From: Thiosocius sp963753845
Lineage (GTDB): Bacteria > Pseudomonadota > Gammaproteobacteria > Chromatiales > Chromatiaceae
NCBI GenBank assembly: GCA_963753845.1
Contig: CAVWEI010000004.1
Span: forward strand, 124,001 to 188,000
DNA: 64,000 nt
Direction of reading: 5' to 3'
Positions within the stretch are counted from its first letter, which is position 1. The number at the start of each line of letters is the position of its first letter. Shown here one piece after another: positions 18,858 through 26,950 of the stretch. Below the pieces are notes generated by a model. It had not been told where the DNA came from. It made no database searches and saw only the letters and a list, made by a program, of their open reading frames with translations. Made by a program: the position numbers and the translations under genes.

Positions 18858-19682
18858 ATGAGCGCAGCCCCCAAGACCCAGAGCATGGCCCTGTTCTGCG
18901 ATTTCGAGAACGTGGCCCTCGGCGTGCGCGATGCGAAGTATGCGGCCTTTGACATAGGCAAGGTGTTGGAGCGCTTGCTGGTCAAGGGCAGCATCGTGGT
19001 CAAGAAGGCCTATTGTGACTGGGAACGTTACAAGGAATTCAAGTCACCCATGCACGAGGCGGCGTTCGAACTGATCGAGATCCCGCACGTGCGCATGTCG
19101 GGCAAGAACTCGGCCGATATCCGATTGGTCGTGGACGCACTCGACCTGTGTTACACCAAGTCGCACGTCGATACCTTCGTCATTATCTCAGGGGACTCGG
19201 ATTTCTCGCCTTTGGTCAGCAAGCTGCGCGAGAACGACAAGGTAGTCATCGGCGTGGGGGTAAAGCAGTCGACATCAGACCTGTTGATCGCGAATTGCGA
19301 CGAGTTCATTTTTTACGACGACCTGGTGCGTGAAGACGAAAAGCAGCGCAAGGCGAAACGCAGACGCAGTGCCAAGAAGACACCGGTCCCGGCGAGCAAG
19401 GATCAGGCCCCGAGCGACGAGGACAAGAAACAGAAGGCCCTCGACCTGGTGCTGGAGACGGTCGAGGACCTGTTCGAGGAAAGGGGTGAGCAGGAGAAGG
19501 TGTGGGGTTCCATGGTCAAGCAGGCGCTCAAGCGCCGGAATCCCGGTTTCAACGAGAGTTATCACGGCTTCCGCAGTTTTGCCAAACTGCTGGAAGAGGC
19601 CCAGGTGCGGAGTCTTCTTGAACTGGAGCACGATGAAAAGTCGGGCGGCTACATCATCCGCAACTATTCACACGAGGACTGA
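18858..19682 (+). CDS. NYN-domain ribonuclease-like protein with C-terminal OST-HTH/LOTUS domain
   Basis: A 274-residue protein. Residues about 8-155 form a NYN (LabA/PIN-like) domain with acidic clusters FCDFENVALG, NSADIRLVVDALDL and IISGDSDFSPLV, the pattern of a Mg2+-dependent ribonuclease active site. A basic, charged linker (KAKRRRSAKK) leads to a winged-helix OST-HTH/LOTUS domain (about residues 195-272, KRRNPGFNESYHGFRSFAKLLEEA). NYN-LOTUS proteins are thought to act on structured RNA, related to MARF1-like eukaryotic proteins. A good GAGGA site precedes the ATG. Confidence 0.85.
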   Translation: MSAAPKTQSMALFCDFENVALGVRDAKYAAFDIGKVLERLLVKGSIVVKKAYCDWERYKEFKSPMHEAAFELIEIPHVRMSGKNSADIRLVVDALDLCYTKSHVDTFVIISGDSDFSPLVSKLRENDKVVIGVGVKQSTSDLLIANCDEFIFYDDLVREDEKQRKAKRRRSAKKTPVPASKDQAPSDEDKKQKALDLVLETVEDLFEERGEQEKVWGSMVKQALKRRNPGFNESYHGFRSFAKLLEEAQVRSLLELEHDEKSGGYIIRNYSHED

Positions 19683-19787
19683 ACTCTATCTGCTCGCCCT
19701 GCGGCAGGGTAGGGGGACGGATCGGGTGATGTCGGCGGGGAATCTCTTCTGACCCACTCTTTCAGACAAAACGGCTTTCTGCAGGCG

Positions 19788-20363
19788 TTGCTGCTGTGGT
19801 TGACGGCGTTGTGGCTGGTCACGGCGATCGAACCCTTCGACCGAAGTGACTGGTTGCTCGAAAACCTGCTGGTGTTCATATACGCAGCCCTGTTGATTGC
19901 GAGCTACCGCCGATTCGCCTTTTCCAACCTCTCCTATGGCCTGTTCGGCGTCTTTCTCAGTCTGCATATGGTCGGTGCCCACTACACCTATTCCGAGGCG
20001 CCGATCGGTTTCTGGTTGCAGGAGGTATTCGATCTCTCGCGCAATCACTATGACCGTATCGTGCATTTCTCTTTCGGGCTGCTGATCGCTTATCCCTTCC
20101 GCGAGTTTTTACTCCGGGTCACGGGCGTGCGGCTGGAATGGTCTTATCTGCTGGTGTTGGTCACGGTGCTCGGGTTCAGTGGCTTTTACGAGGCGCTCGA
20201 AGGGGTGGCGGCCGTGATCGTCAGCCCCGAACTCGGGCTTGCCTTTCTGGGCACCCAGGGTGATATCTGGGATGCGCAAAAAGACACGGCGCTGGCTTTT
20301 TCAGGTGCGATCACTGCCATGGTGGTCACACGGATAGCTGATCGACACATTCGGCGGATTTGA
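19788..20363 (+). CDS. YjdF/DUF2238-family inner-membrane protein
   Basis: A protein of about 191 residues with five or six transmembrane segments and the conserved DUF2238 pattern SLHMVGAHYTYSEAP, DRIVHFSFGLLIAYPFRE and a C-terminal GDIWDAQKDTALAF. Family function is unknown. The start is uncertain: the frame is open back to 19713 with no ATG or GTG, so TTG 19788 is the first standard start. This is odd enough that a sequencing slip or a rarer start such as CTG 19749 should be considered. Confidence 0.75.
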   Translation: MLLWLTALWLVTAIEPFDRSDWLLENLLVFIYAALLIASYRRFAFSNLSYGLFGVFLSLHMVGAHYTYSEAPIGFWLQEVFDLSRNHYDRIVHFSFGLLIAYPFREFLLRVTGVRLEWSYLLVLVTVLGFSGFYEALEGVAAVIVSPELGLAFLGTQGDIWDAQKDTALAFSGAITAMVVTRIADRHIRRI

Positions 20364-20688
20364 TTGCAGACTGATATGTTTTGACCTGTCAAATGGTTGG
20401 TTCACATCATATCTTCGTTCAAGCACCTTGGCTCAGGGCCTATCCAGCAGATTGCGACGGTGGATCGTGCTGATATACGTGGGTTGGTTACCACCGGACT
20501 TCACTGCGTCGCGGAGCTGGCCTTTCTCTAGTGTCAGGGATAATCGACCGGAATTGCTCGTGTGAGGTTATCCGTTGGCCGATGCCGGTGTAGCCTGCCC
20601 AAGGGTTCTCCACACCGGCTGATTAGACCCTGAGTCAAGGTGCGTGTCGTTTCTCCTGCTCGAAACTGTGTTTGTCGGTCCGCGTCTC
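20364..20688. other. Intergenic stretch without a recognised gene
   Basis: A 325-base stretch downstream of the YjdF-like gene and upstream (in map order) of the IS110 remnant. Short open frames exist on both strands but show no family I recognise. It may include the degraded end of the insertion element; no terminal repeat could be identified. Confidence 0.4.
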
Positions 20689-21150
20689 TCAGCCCGCGAC
20701 AGCGGATCGCTGCGGTGCCAGGCGCGGCATCTCGTAGCGGACGATGTCCCAGATAAAGCCCACCAGCTCGCGGGCGATGGCCACACACACCAGCTTGATG
20801 TTCTTGCCCGCCTGGCTGAGCTGGCGATACTTGCCGCACAGTCGTTTCTGTACCCGCCAGGCAATCGCCTTGGCCTCGGGTGAGGCCATGCTGGCCTTGC
20901 GCTTGAGATGCATCGTCTGGCGCGCTGGAAAACGGCAACTCCAGGCCGACTCCACCAGCATCCGCCAGGCGTGACCATTGCCCGTCAACGTAATCGCGAC
21001 CTGGCGTCGGCGTGATCCCGTGGAATGCTCACTGGGCACCAGCCCCAGATAGGCCATCAACTGTTTCGGCGACTCAAAGCGACTGATATCGCCCAACTCG
21101 GCCAGCAGAACCGTTGCGGCCAGTTTGTCGATGCCCTCGGTTTCCCTTGT
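20689..21150 (-). mobile_element. Remnant of an IS110-family transposase (C-terminal part)
   Basis: About 153 codons in one open frame match the C-terminal Transposase_20 half of IS110-type transposases: TVLLAELGDISRFESPKQL, AYLGLVPSEHSTG, RRQVAITLTGNGHAWRMLVE and ARELVGFIWDI. The N-terminal DEDD catalytic half is absent, so the element is dead. Its 5' side is fused directly onto a photolyase gene fragment, showing an old insertion or deletion junction at about 21150-21185. Confidence 0.85.
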
Positions 21151-21187
21151 TGCGCCGGCCGCGCTCGGAACAATAAAGCACCTGCTG

Positions 21188-21303
21188 CCATAGCTCCGGT
21201 TCGACGATATACAGCGGCAGGACGTCTCCGTGTTCAGCTGCGCGGGAGAGCCCTCGTTGTCCTCCACGTGCAGATCGCGCTTGAACCAAACGATCTGCAG
21301 CAT
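21188..21303 (-). pseudogene. N-terminal fragment of a cryptochrome/DNA photolyase-type gene
   Basis: The minus strand from ATG at 21303 encodes MLQIVWFKRDLHVEDNE, the classic first strand and helix of the photolyase/cryptochrome N-terminal domain. It then continues, after a one-base shift in frame, as RAAEHGDVLPLYIVEPELW, the next strand of the same fold. The rest of the gene is missing and IS110 sequence follows immediately. It is a short pseudogene remnant with a frameshift. Confidence 0.75.
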
Positions 21304-21307
21304 GGTT

Positions 21308-21545
21308 TCAGACCGCGCGCTGCAGCTTGCCAGCCAAGGCACACTCCGATGAGCTTGAGAGGCCCGGTGAGATCACGGCGGCTACGGGAATGCGTGCGCG
21401 CAGGTGCCTGAGCAAAAGGTAGAGTCCGCCAAGCTTGCGATGCAGGAATGAGATCTCGGGCGGCGGCACGCGGGCGAATTTTTCGCTCAGACGCATTATC
21501 GCAAGCTCGATACGGCTACGCAGCATTCCCGCAAATGGCTGGACG
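21308..21545 (-). pseudogene. C-terminal fragment resembling an ABC1/AarF (UbiB-like) kinase family gene
   Basis: On the minus strand, about 70 codons read LRSRIELAIMRLSEKFARV followed by PPPEISFLHRKLGGLYLLL and RHLRARIPV. The PPE-x-x-FLHRKLGG-x-x-LL pattern is the C-terminal signature of ABC1-family atypical kinases. No upstream kinase domain is found; the sequence before about 21545 is unrelated. The fragment abuts the photolyase fragment, only four bases from its ATG. Assignment rests on this short motif, so it is tentative. Confidence 0.5.
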
Positions 21546-21815
21546 CCGCGTTCGGATGCTCTCTTTGTTTCCCCTTTGGCGCGCAAGCGCACGTCGGGTA
21601 AACAGTATCGCCTCGCGTCTACCGGGACTAACCGCCGTCGCTTCGCTTTCCTTGGCGGTCAGCGTCTGTTTTCCTTCCCGCCGAGCGGCAACTGCTGAAC
21701 CGAGGCCCGAATATGAAGGCCCTGAGTTTTTCCCGCAAGCTGCAGGCAATATGACCGGGCGGAGGTATTGCACGTCCGATGGGTGACGACAGAAAAACCC
21801 GCAGGGTATGCCGCG

Positions 21816-21977
21816 ATGATCGAAAATGGGCCCAGAGACAAATGGGACCGGCGTTCTGAACGGGCGCAGTTGTTACCTGGCGTGCTCGAGCTCCAGATCG
21901 AATACGTGCATCTGCTGCCGCCCGCGTCCCGCGGTTTTCGCAACCGTGCCCAGCTCGTGGCGCAGAACCCTTTTTGA
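21816..21977 (+). pseudogene. Internally deleted copy of the class I methyltransferase found at 34 kb
   Basis: Fifty-three codons from ATG 21816. The first 35 residues (KWDRRSERAQLLPGVLEL and following) parallel the N-terminus of the methyltransferase at 34052-34627 (KWDRRYDRASQVPGALEV). The last 16 residues (RGFRNRAQLVAQ) parallel that protein's extreme C-terminus. Everything between, including the SAM-binding motif, is gone, as if about 420 bases were deleted in frame. It might still be translated as a small protein but cannot be a methyltransferase. Confidence 0.75.
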
Positions 21978-22126
21978 GGCGGCAGACAGTTGTTGTTGGT
22001 GCATAATCGATACAGACGGCCTGATGGGGCACGCTTTCCGAGCCGCGCCAAGGCGCCAATATCCGTAGTAAAAAAAAGCGCAATCAGCCGGTAGCTCGAC
22101 CACGGTGTGAGCCAACAGGGGCAAGG

Positions 22127-22855
22127 ATGGAGACAATCCAGCACAAGCTGCAGCAATTTGATCCGGGTATGGTTTGGCTGGACGGGGACAACCGGATTCT
22201 GGCGATGAACAGTTTTGCCATGGAGACCTTCGGGGCAAAGCCCGGAGAACTGATTGGCGAGGAGATACTGCAGCTCCATCCTGAGTCCAGTCGCGACAAG
22301 GTGAAATGGCTGCTGGAACAGTCATCTTGCCCGGCCAAATCTGCACCGCCGATGACCATGATGATCAACATCCCGGACCGGGTGTTGATGATCAAGGTGT
22401 CGAAGATGTGCGGCAAAGACGGTGTGGTCGGTACCTGCATGGTCTTTTACGACCTGACCGATGTCTCAACCCGACCAGACGAACCTTATGACGAGGTGCC
22501 AGGTCAGGAGACAAAGCGCAGGCTGTACAAATTGCCGGTGTACAAGGACAAGCAGGTATTGCTGGTGGATCTCGAGTCCGTGTGCTGCATCAAGGCCGAT
22601 GGGAGATACTCGACGCTATACACCGAGAGCGAGGACTATTTCTGCAATCTGGCTATTTCGGAACTGGAGCATCGGCTGGACGAGCGATTCTTCTTCCGTG
22701 TCCACCGCAGTCACATGGTCAATCTGCGTTATGCCAAGGCGTTCGAAAAGATCGATGAACAATGCTACCTGATTATCGATCATCACGACGATATCAAGGT
22801 CCCGATCAGTCGAAACAAGGTCAACGACCTGAAACAGGTGCTTGGGCTGGACTAA
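22127..22855 (+). CDS. PAS-LytTR regulator resembling the CO sensor RcoM
   Basis: A 242-residue one-component regulator. Residues about 1-115 are a PAS domain and about 135-240 a LytTR DNA-binding domain (SVCCIKADGRYSTLYT, FFRVHRSHMVNL). This PAS-LytTR pairing, directly upstream of coxMSL, is the hallmark of RcoM, a heme-containing activator of CO oxidation genes. RcoM of Burkholderia xenovorans ligates heme with His74 and Met104; here H51 (LQLHPESSRDKV) and M78 or M79 (MTMMINIPDR) are in comparable places, 27-28 residues apart. That correspondence is my inference. The gene probably activates the cox operon that begins 271 bases downstream. Confidence 0.8.
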   Translation: METIQHKLQQFDPGMVWLDGDNRILAMNSFAMETFGAKPGELIGEEILQLHPESSRDKVKWLLEQSSCPAKSAPPMTMMINIPDRVLMIKVSKMCGKDGVVGTCMVFYDLTDVSTRPDEPYDEVPGQETKRRLYKLPVYKDKQVLLVDLESVCCIKADGRYSTLYTESEDYFCNLAISELEHRLDERFFFRVHRSHMVNLRYAKAFEKIDEQCYLIIDHHDDIKVPISRNKVNDLKQVLGLD

Positions 22856-22976
22856 CTGGCGTCACGGCGCAGTGTTTTTACTGCATGCCCCATTGCGGCT
22901 TGAGGTCCCGGCCCCAGCTGCTGTCCGTTACAAAACCCTACTGTATTAAACGATTTCGTGTCCGGCACGCGACCGT

Positions 22977-23025
22977 CATTCATGTGCACATTGGCGCCAT
23001 TGGCGTCGAGCATCAGCCATTCGTG
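22977..23025 (+). promoter_or_regulatory. Candidate LytTR-type direct repeats upstream of coxM
   Basis: In the gap between the PAS-LytTR gene and coxM, CATTCATG (22977), CATTGGCG (22998) and CATTCGTG (23018) recur with start-to-start spacing of 21 and 20 bases. That is about two helical turns, as is usual for LytTR direct-repeat sites. A further CATTGGCG lies at 22989. No clear -35/-10 pair is visible, which would fit an activator-dependent promoter. Confidence 0.3.
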
Positions 23026-23126
23026 ACTTCGCCCTTGAGCCTGCTGTTTGCGGCGCCCACATTTCGCGGTGCGGGCGAGGCCAGATTGCGTCGATACCCG
23101 CCCTAATAAAAATCCGGGAGGAGACC

Positions 23127-23888
23127 ATGATTCCAGGCAATTTCGAATATCACGCGGCGTCGAGCGTCGATGATGCCATCCGGCTGTTGTCCGCACATGA
23201 GGATGCAAAGATTCTTGCCGGTGGCCACAGCCTGTTGCCTATGATGAAGCTGCGCTTTGCCGAGCCGGCTCACCTGATTGACATAAACGGACTCAGTGAG
23301 CTCAAGGGCATCCGGCTCGACGGCGACACTGTCCGCATCGGTGCCATGACCACCGAGAACGAACTGATCGCCTCGGAGATTCTGCAGCAACATTGCCCGC
23401 TACTGGTCGACGCGGCAAAGCTCGTTGCCGATCCCCAGGTGCGCAACCGTGGCACGATTGGTGGTGACGTGGCGCACGGTGATCCCGGAAACGACCACCC
23501 GGCGGTGATGCTCGCGCTGGATGCGGAGTTCGTGATCAGGGGCCCCAATGCCGAGCGGGTGCAGGCGGCAAACGGCTTTTTCCTCGGTACCTATTGGAAC
23601 GCCCTCGAAGAGGGCGAGCTGATGACCGAGATAAGGGTGCCGGTGGCCAAGCCCGGCACCGGCTACGGTTACAACAAACTCAAACGCAAGACAGGCGACT
23701 ATGCGACTGCAGGCTCGCCGGTGGTGCTGAGCCTGGACGGCGATGTCTGCCGTGAAATTCGCATCGGCCTGACAAATGTCGCCCCCATGGCTATTCGCGC
23801 CGAGGCGGCCGAGGGCGTGCTGCGTGGCCAGGTGATCACCGATGCGCTGATCGAGCAATGCGGCCGGGCAGGTGATGGCTGCCTGTGA
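23127..23888 (+). CDS. coxM: CO dehydrogenase medium (FAD) subunit, 3' end frameshifted
   Basis: A 253-residue FAD-binding subunit of aerobic CO dehydrogenase. FAD motifs AGGHSLLP (31-38) and TIGGDVAHGDPGND (110-123) are intact, and the C-terminal CO-dehydrogenase flavoprotein region follows. It passes electrons from the CoxS Fe-S clusters to the quinone pool. CoxM proteins usually have about 285-290 residues. This frame ends at TGA 23886-23888, while the missing C-terminal 38 residues are encoded in the +1 frame up to TAA 23991. GGGAGGAG precedes the ATG. Functionality depends on whether the shift is real. Confidence 0.9.
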   Translation: MIPGNFEYHAASSVDDAIRLLSAHEDAKILAGGHSLLPMMKLRFAEPAHLIDINGLSELKGIRLDGDTVRIGAMTTENELIASEILQQHCPLLVDAAKLVADPQVRNRGTIGGDVAHGDPGNDHPAVMLALDAEFVIRGPNAERVQAANGFFLGTYWNALEEGELMTEIRVPVAKPGTGYGYNKLKRKTGDYATAGSPVVLSLDGDVCREIRIGLTNVAPMAIRAEAAEGVLRGQVITDALIEQCGRAGDGCL

Positions 23889-23991
23889 GCCGGCCGAGGA
23901 TCTGCGTGGCGATGTCGAATACAAAACCCATATGGCGGCCGAGATGGCGCGCCGTTCTATCCGGGATGCCCTGGCGCGGGCGAGGAGTTAA
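23875..23991 (+). other. Frameshifted C-terminal end of coxM
   Basis: In the +1 frame relative to coxM, 38 codons from ATG 23875 encode ACEPAEDLRGDVEYKTHMAA and then EMARRSIRDALARARS, which is the conserved extreme C-terminus of CoxM proteins. TAA follows at 23989-23991, five bases before the coxS start. A one-base insertion or two-base deletion near 23866-23884 joins the two frames. Sequencing or assembly error is the simplest explanation. Confidence 0.85.
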
Positions 23992-23996
23992 CGGCG

Positions 23997-24473
23997 ATGA
24001 CCAAACAACACATTTCTTTCAAGCTCAATGGTCAGCAGGTGGACGCACTGGTGGAGCCGCGTGAGCTGCTGGTGCACACGCTGCGCGAGCAACTCAGCCA
24101 GACCGGCACCCATATCGGCTGCGAAACATCGCACTGCGGTGTATGCACGGTGGATCTGAACGGTGACTCGGTCAAGTCCTGCACCATACTTTCGGTGCAG
24201 GCGAATGGCGGTGAGGTTCTCACGGTGGAGGGGTTGGCCGATGCGGAAGGTCTGAATGCGGTGCAGGAGGCCTTCATCGAGGAGCATGGCCTGCAATGCG
24301 GGTTCTGCACCCCGGGCATGCTGGTGCGCGCCCATCGATTTCTGCAGGAAAACCCCGATCCCACGGAGGAAGAGATCCGCTGGGGCATGTCCGGCAACCT
24401 GTGCCGCTGCACCGGTTACCAGAACATCATCAAGGCGGTGAAGTCCGCCGCCCAGAAACTGCAACAGGCTTGA
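23997..24473 (+). CDS. coxS: CO dehydrogenase small (2Fe-2S) subunit
   Basis: A 158-residue iron-sulfur subunit, standard length. The plant-type [2Fe-2S] cluster ligands are C42, C47, C50 and C62 (GCETSHCGVC, SC). The second cluster, in the helical C-terminal domain, uses C101, C104, C136 and C138 (CGFC, CRC). Together they relay electrons from the CuSMo site in CoxL to FAD in CoxM. It lies five bases after the end of the frameshifted coxM and 15 bases before coxL, in the classical M-S-L order. Confidence 0.95.
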   Translation: MTKQHISFKLNGQQVDALVEPRELLVHTLREQLSQTGTHIGCETSHCGVCTVDLNGDSVKSCTILSVQANGGEVLTVEGLADAEGLNAVQEAFIEEHGLQCGFCTPGMLVRAHRFLQENPDPTEEEIRWGMSGNLCRCTGYQNIIKAVKSAAQKLQQA

Positions 24474-24488
24474 CGGAGGGTCAATCAC

Positions 24489-26894
24489 ATGGCAACCGCA
24501 GAAGAAGAAGTGAGCCGTCAAGACGCCCTACAGGGCATTGGTTGTTCACGCAAACGCAAAGAAGACCCGCGCTTCGTACAGGGCAAGGGCAATTATGTCG
24601 ACGACGTGAAGATGCCCGGCATGCTGTTCGCCGACATGGTACGTAGCCCCTATGCCCATGCACGCATCAAGAGCATCAACAAGGAGAAGGCACTCGCACT
24701 GCCGGGGGTCCATGCCGTGTTGACCGCTGACGACCTCAAACCGCTCAACCTGCACTGGATGCCGACCCTGGCCGGAGACGTTCAGGCGGTGTTGGCGGAT
24801 GAGAAGGTGCACATGCAGTATCAGGAAGTGGCGGTGGTCATTGCCGACGACCGCTATATCGCCGCTGATGCCGTGGACCTGGTTGAGGTGGAGTACGAGC
24901 CATTGCCGGTCCTGGTCGATCCGCACAAGGCCCTGGAACCTGATGCCCCCATCCTGCGCGAGGATGCGCAGGACAAGGACACCGTCGGCCAGGGGCCGCG
25001 CAAGCATCCCAACCATATCTTCACCTGGGAGGTTGGCGACGAGGCGGCCACTGATCGCGCCTTCGAAGAGGCCGAGGTGACGGTGACCCAGGAGATGTAT
25101 TACCCAAGGGTCCATCCCAGCCCGTTGGAGACCTGCGGCTGCGTGGCGTCCTTCGACAAGGTCAAGGGCAACCTGACCGTGTACATCACCTCGCAGGCGC
25201 CGCATGTGGTGCGGACCGTGGTCACCCTGCTGTCAGGGATTCCCGAGAGCAAGGTGCGTATCATCTCGCCGGACATCGGCGGTGGCTTCGGTAACAAGGT
25301 GGGTATCTACCCCGGTTATGTCACCGCGATCGTCGCCTCGATCGTGCTGGGCCGGCCGGTCAAGTGGATCGAGGACCGCATGGAGCATCTGTCCACCACG
25401 GCATGGGCGCGCGACTACTGGATGACCGGTGAGCTGGCGGCGGACAAAGACGGGCGCATCAAGGGCCTGCGTGTAGGCGTGCTGGCCGACCATGGTGCAT
25501 TCAACTCGCACGCGCAGCCGACCAAGTGGCCTGCCGGATTCTTCAGCATCGTCACAGGCTCCTACGATATACCGACCGCTTATGTGAAGGTGGATGGTGT
25601 CTACACCAACAAGTCGCCGGGCGGGGTGGCCTATCGCTGTTCGTTCCGCGTGACCGAAGCGGTCTACCTGATCGAGCGCACCCTGGATGTGCTGGCGCAG
25701 AAGCTCGGTATCGACAAGGCGGAGATTCGTCGTCGTAACTTCGTCAAGCCCGAGCAGTTCCCTTACCAGACCGCGTTGGGCTGGGAGCTGGACAGTGGTG
25801 ACTACCATACGGCGCTGGACAAGGTACTGGCGGCCGTCGATTACGCGGGCCTGCGCAAGGAGCAGGAAGAGAAGCGTGCGAAAGGCGAGCTCATGGGTAT
25901 CGGCCTGGTGACCTTCACCGAGGTCGTTGGTGCAGGGCCCAGCAAGTCCTGCGACATCCTTGGCGTCGGCATGTTCGACAGTGCCGAGATCCGGGTGCAC
26001 CCGACCGGCAGCGTGATTGCGCGTATGGGCACCATCACCCAGGGTCAGGGGCACCAGACCACCTATGCGCAGATCATCGCCAGCGAGCTGGGCCTCTCCT
26101 CCGAGGACATCCAGATAGAGGAAGGGGATACCGATACTGCGCCCTACGGTCTGGGGACCTACGGTTCGCGCTCCACGCCGGTGGGCGGGGCGGCCACCGC
26201 GGTCGCCGCGCGCAAGATCCGTGCAAAGGCGCAAAAGATCGCCGCCCACATGATGGAGGTGAGCGAGGCCGACCTGGAATGGGATATCGATCGCTTCAAG
26301 GTCAAGGGTGTGCCAGGCCAGGAGAAGACCATGAAGGAGGTTGCCTGGGCAGCCTACAACAACGTGCCCGAGGGCATGGAGATGGGCCTGGAGGCGGTGG
26401 ACTATTATGATCCGCCCAACTTCACTTATCCGTTTGGTACCTACCTGTGCGTGGTCGACATCGACAAATACACAGGCCAGGTCAACGTGAGGCGCTTCTA
26501 TGCCCTGGACGACTGCGGCACGCGCATCAATCCGATGATCATCGAGGGTCAGATCCACGGCGGCCTCACCGAGGGCTTCGCGGTGGCCATGGGCCAGGAG
26601 ATGCCCTATGACGAGGAGGGCAACCTGCTCGGCAATACGCTGATGGACTACTTCATCCCGACCTTCGTCGAGACGCCACACTGGGAGACCGACTACACGG
26701 TGACGCCGTCGCCACATCACCCACTGGGTGCGAAGGGGGTCGCGGAATCGCCGCACGTCGGCAGTATCCCGTGTTTCACCGCGGCGATCGTGGATGCATT
26801 CTCGCATCTGGGCATCACTCACATGGATATGCCGCACAGCTCCTATCGCGTCTGGCAGCAGCTCCACGAGCTGGGTCTGGACAAGCGGGCCTGA
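24489..26894 (+). CDS. coxL: Form I aerobic CO dehydrogenase large (Cu-S-Mo) subunit
   Basis: An 801-residue catalytic subunit, normal length for CoxL. The active-site loop AYRCSFR (residues 381-387, C384) is the diagnostic form I signature; this Cys binds the copper of the Cu-S-Mo cluster and corresponds to C388 of Oligotropha. GGGFG (264-268) contacts the molybdopterin cytosine dinucleotide, and GVAESPH contains the conserved catalytic Glu (E753). It oxidises CO plus H2O to CO2 with release of two electrons and protons, at the cytoplasmic face of the membrane. Active-site features support true CO oxidation rather than a form II relative. Confidence 0.97.
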   Translation: MATAEEEVSRQDALQGIGCSRKRKEDPRFVQGKGNYVDDVKMPGMLFADMVRSPYAHARIKSINKEKALALPGVHAVLTADDLKPLNLHWMPTLAGDVQAVLADEKVHMQYQEVAVVIADDRYIAADAVDLVEVEYEPLPVLVDPHKALEPDAPILREDAQDKDTVGQGPRKHPNHIFTWEVGDEAATDRAFEEAEVTVTQEMYYPRVHPSPLETCGCVASFDKVKGNLTVYITSQAPHVVRTVVTLLSGIPESKVRIISPDIGGGFGNKVGIYPGYVTAIVASIVLGRPVKWIEDRMEHLSTTAWARDYWMTGELAADKDGRIKGLRVGVLADHGAFNSHAQPTKWPAGFFSIVTGSYDIPTAYVKVDGVYTNKSPGGVAYRCSFRVTEAVYLIERTLDVLAQKLGIDKAEIRRRNFVKPEQFPYQTALGWELDSGDYHTALDKVLAAVDYAGLRKEQEEKRAKGELMGIGLVTFTEVVGAGPSKSCDILGVGMFDSAEIRVHPTGSVIARMGTITQGQGHQTTYAQIIASELGLSSEDIQIEEGDTDTAPYGLGTYGSRSTPVGGAATAVAARKIRAKAQKIAAHMMEVSEADLEWDIDRFKVKGVPGQEKTMKEVAWAAYNNVPEGMEMGLEAVDYYDPPNFTYPFGTYLCVVDIDKYTGQVNVRRFYALDDCGTRINPMIIEGQIHGGLTEGFAVAMGQEMPYDEEGNLLGNTLMDYFIPTFVETPHWETDYTVTPSPHHPLGAKGVAESPHVGSIPCFTAAIVDAFSHLGITHMDMPHSSYRVWQQLHELGLDKRA

Positions 26895-26909
26895 AGTAAC
26901 TGCCGTACT

Positions 26910-26928
26910 CCCGGGATTGAGTCCCGGG
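26910..26928 (+). repeat. GC hairpin between coxL and coxG
   Basis: CCCGGGA and TCCCGGG pair around a TTGAG loop, starting 16 bases after the coxL stop. No T-run follows, so it is unlikely to be a full terminator. It could stabilise the 3' end of a processed coxMSL message and so raise its level over the accessory genes. Confidence 0.5.
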
Positions 26929-26950
26929 GGTAGGGCTCTGGAGAAGTCGA

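Noticed and set aside
21516..21773. Basic open frame with ARRQRGNK-type sequence
   Set aside because: It overlaps the graveyard region and resembles low-complexity translated intergenic DNA rather than a known family.
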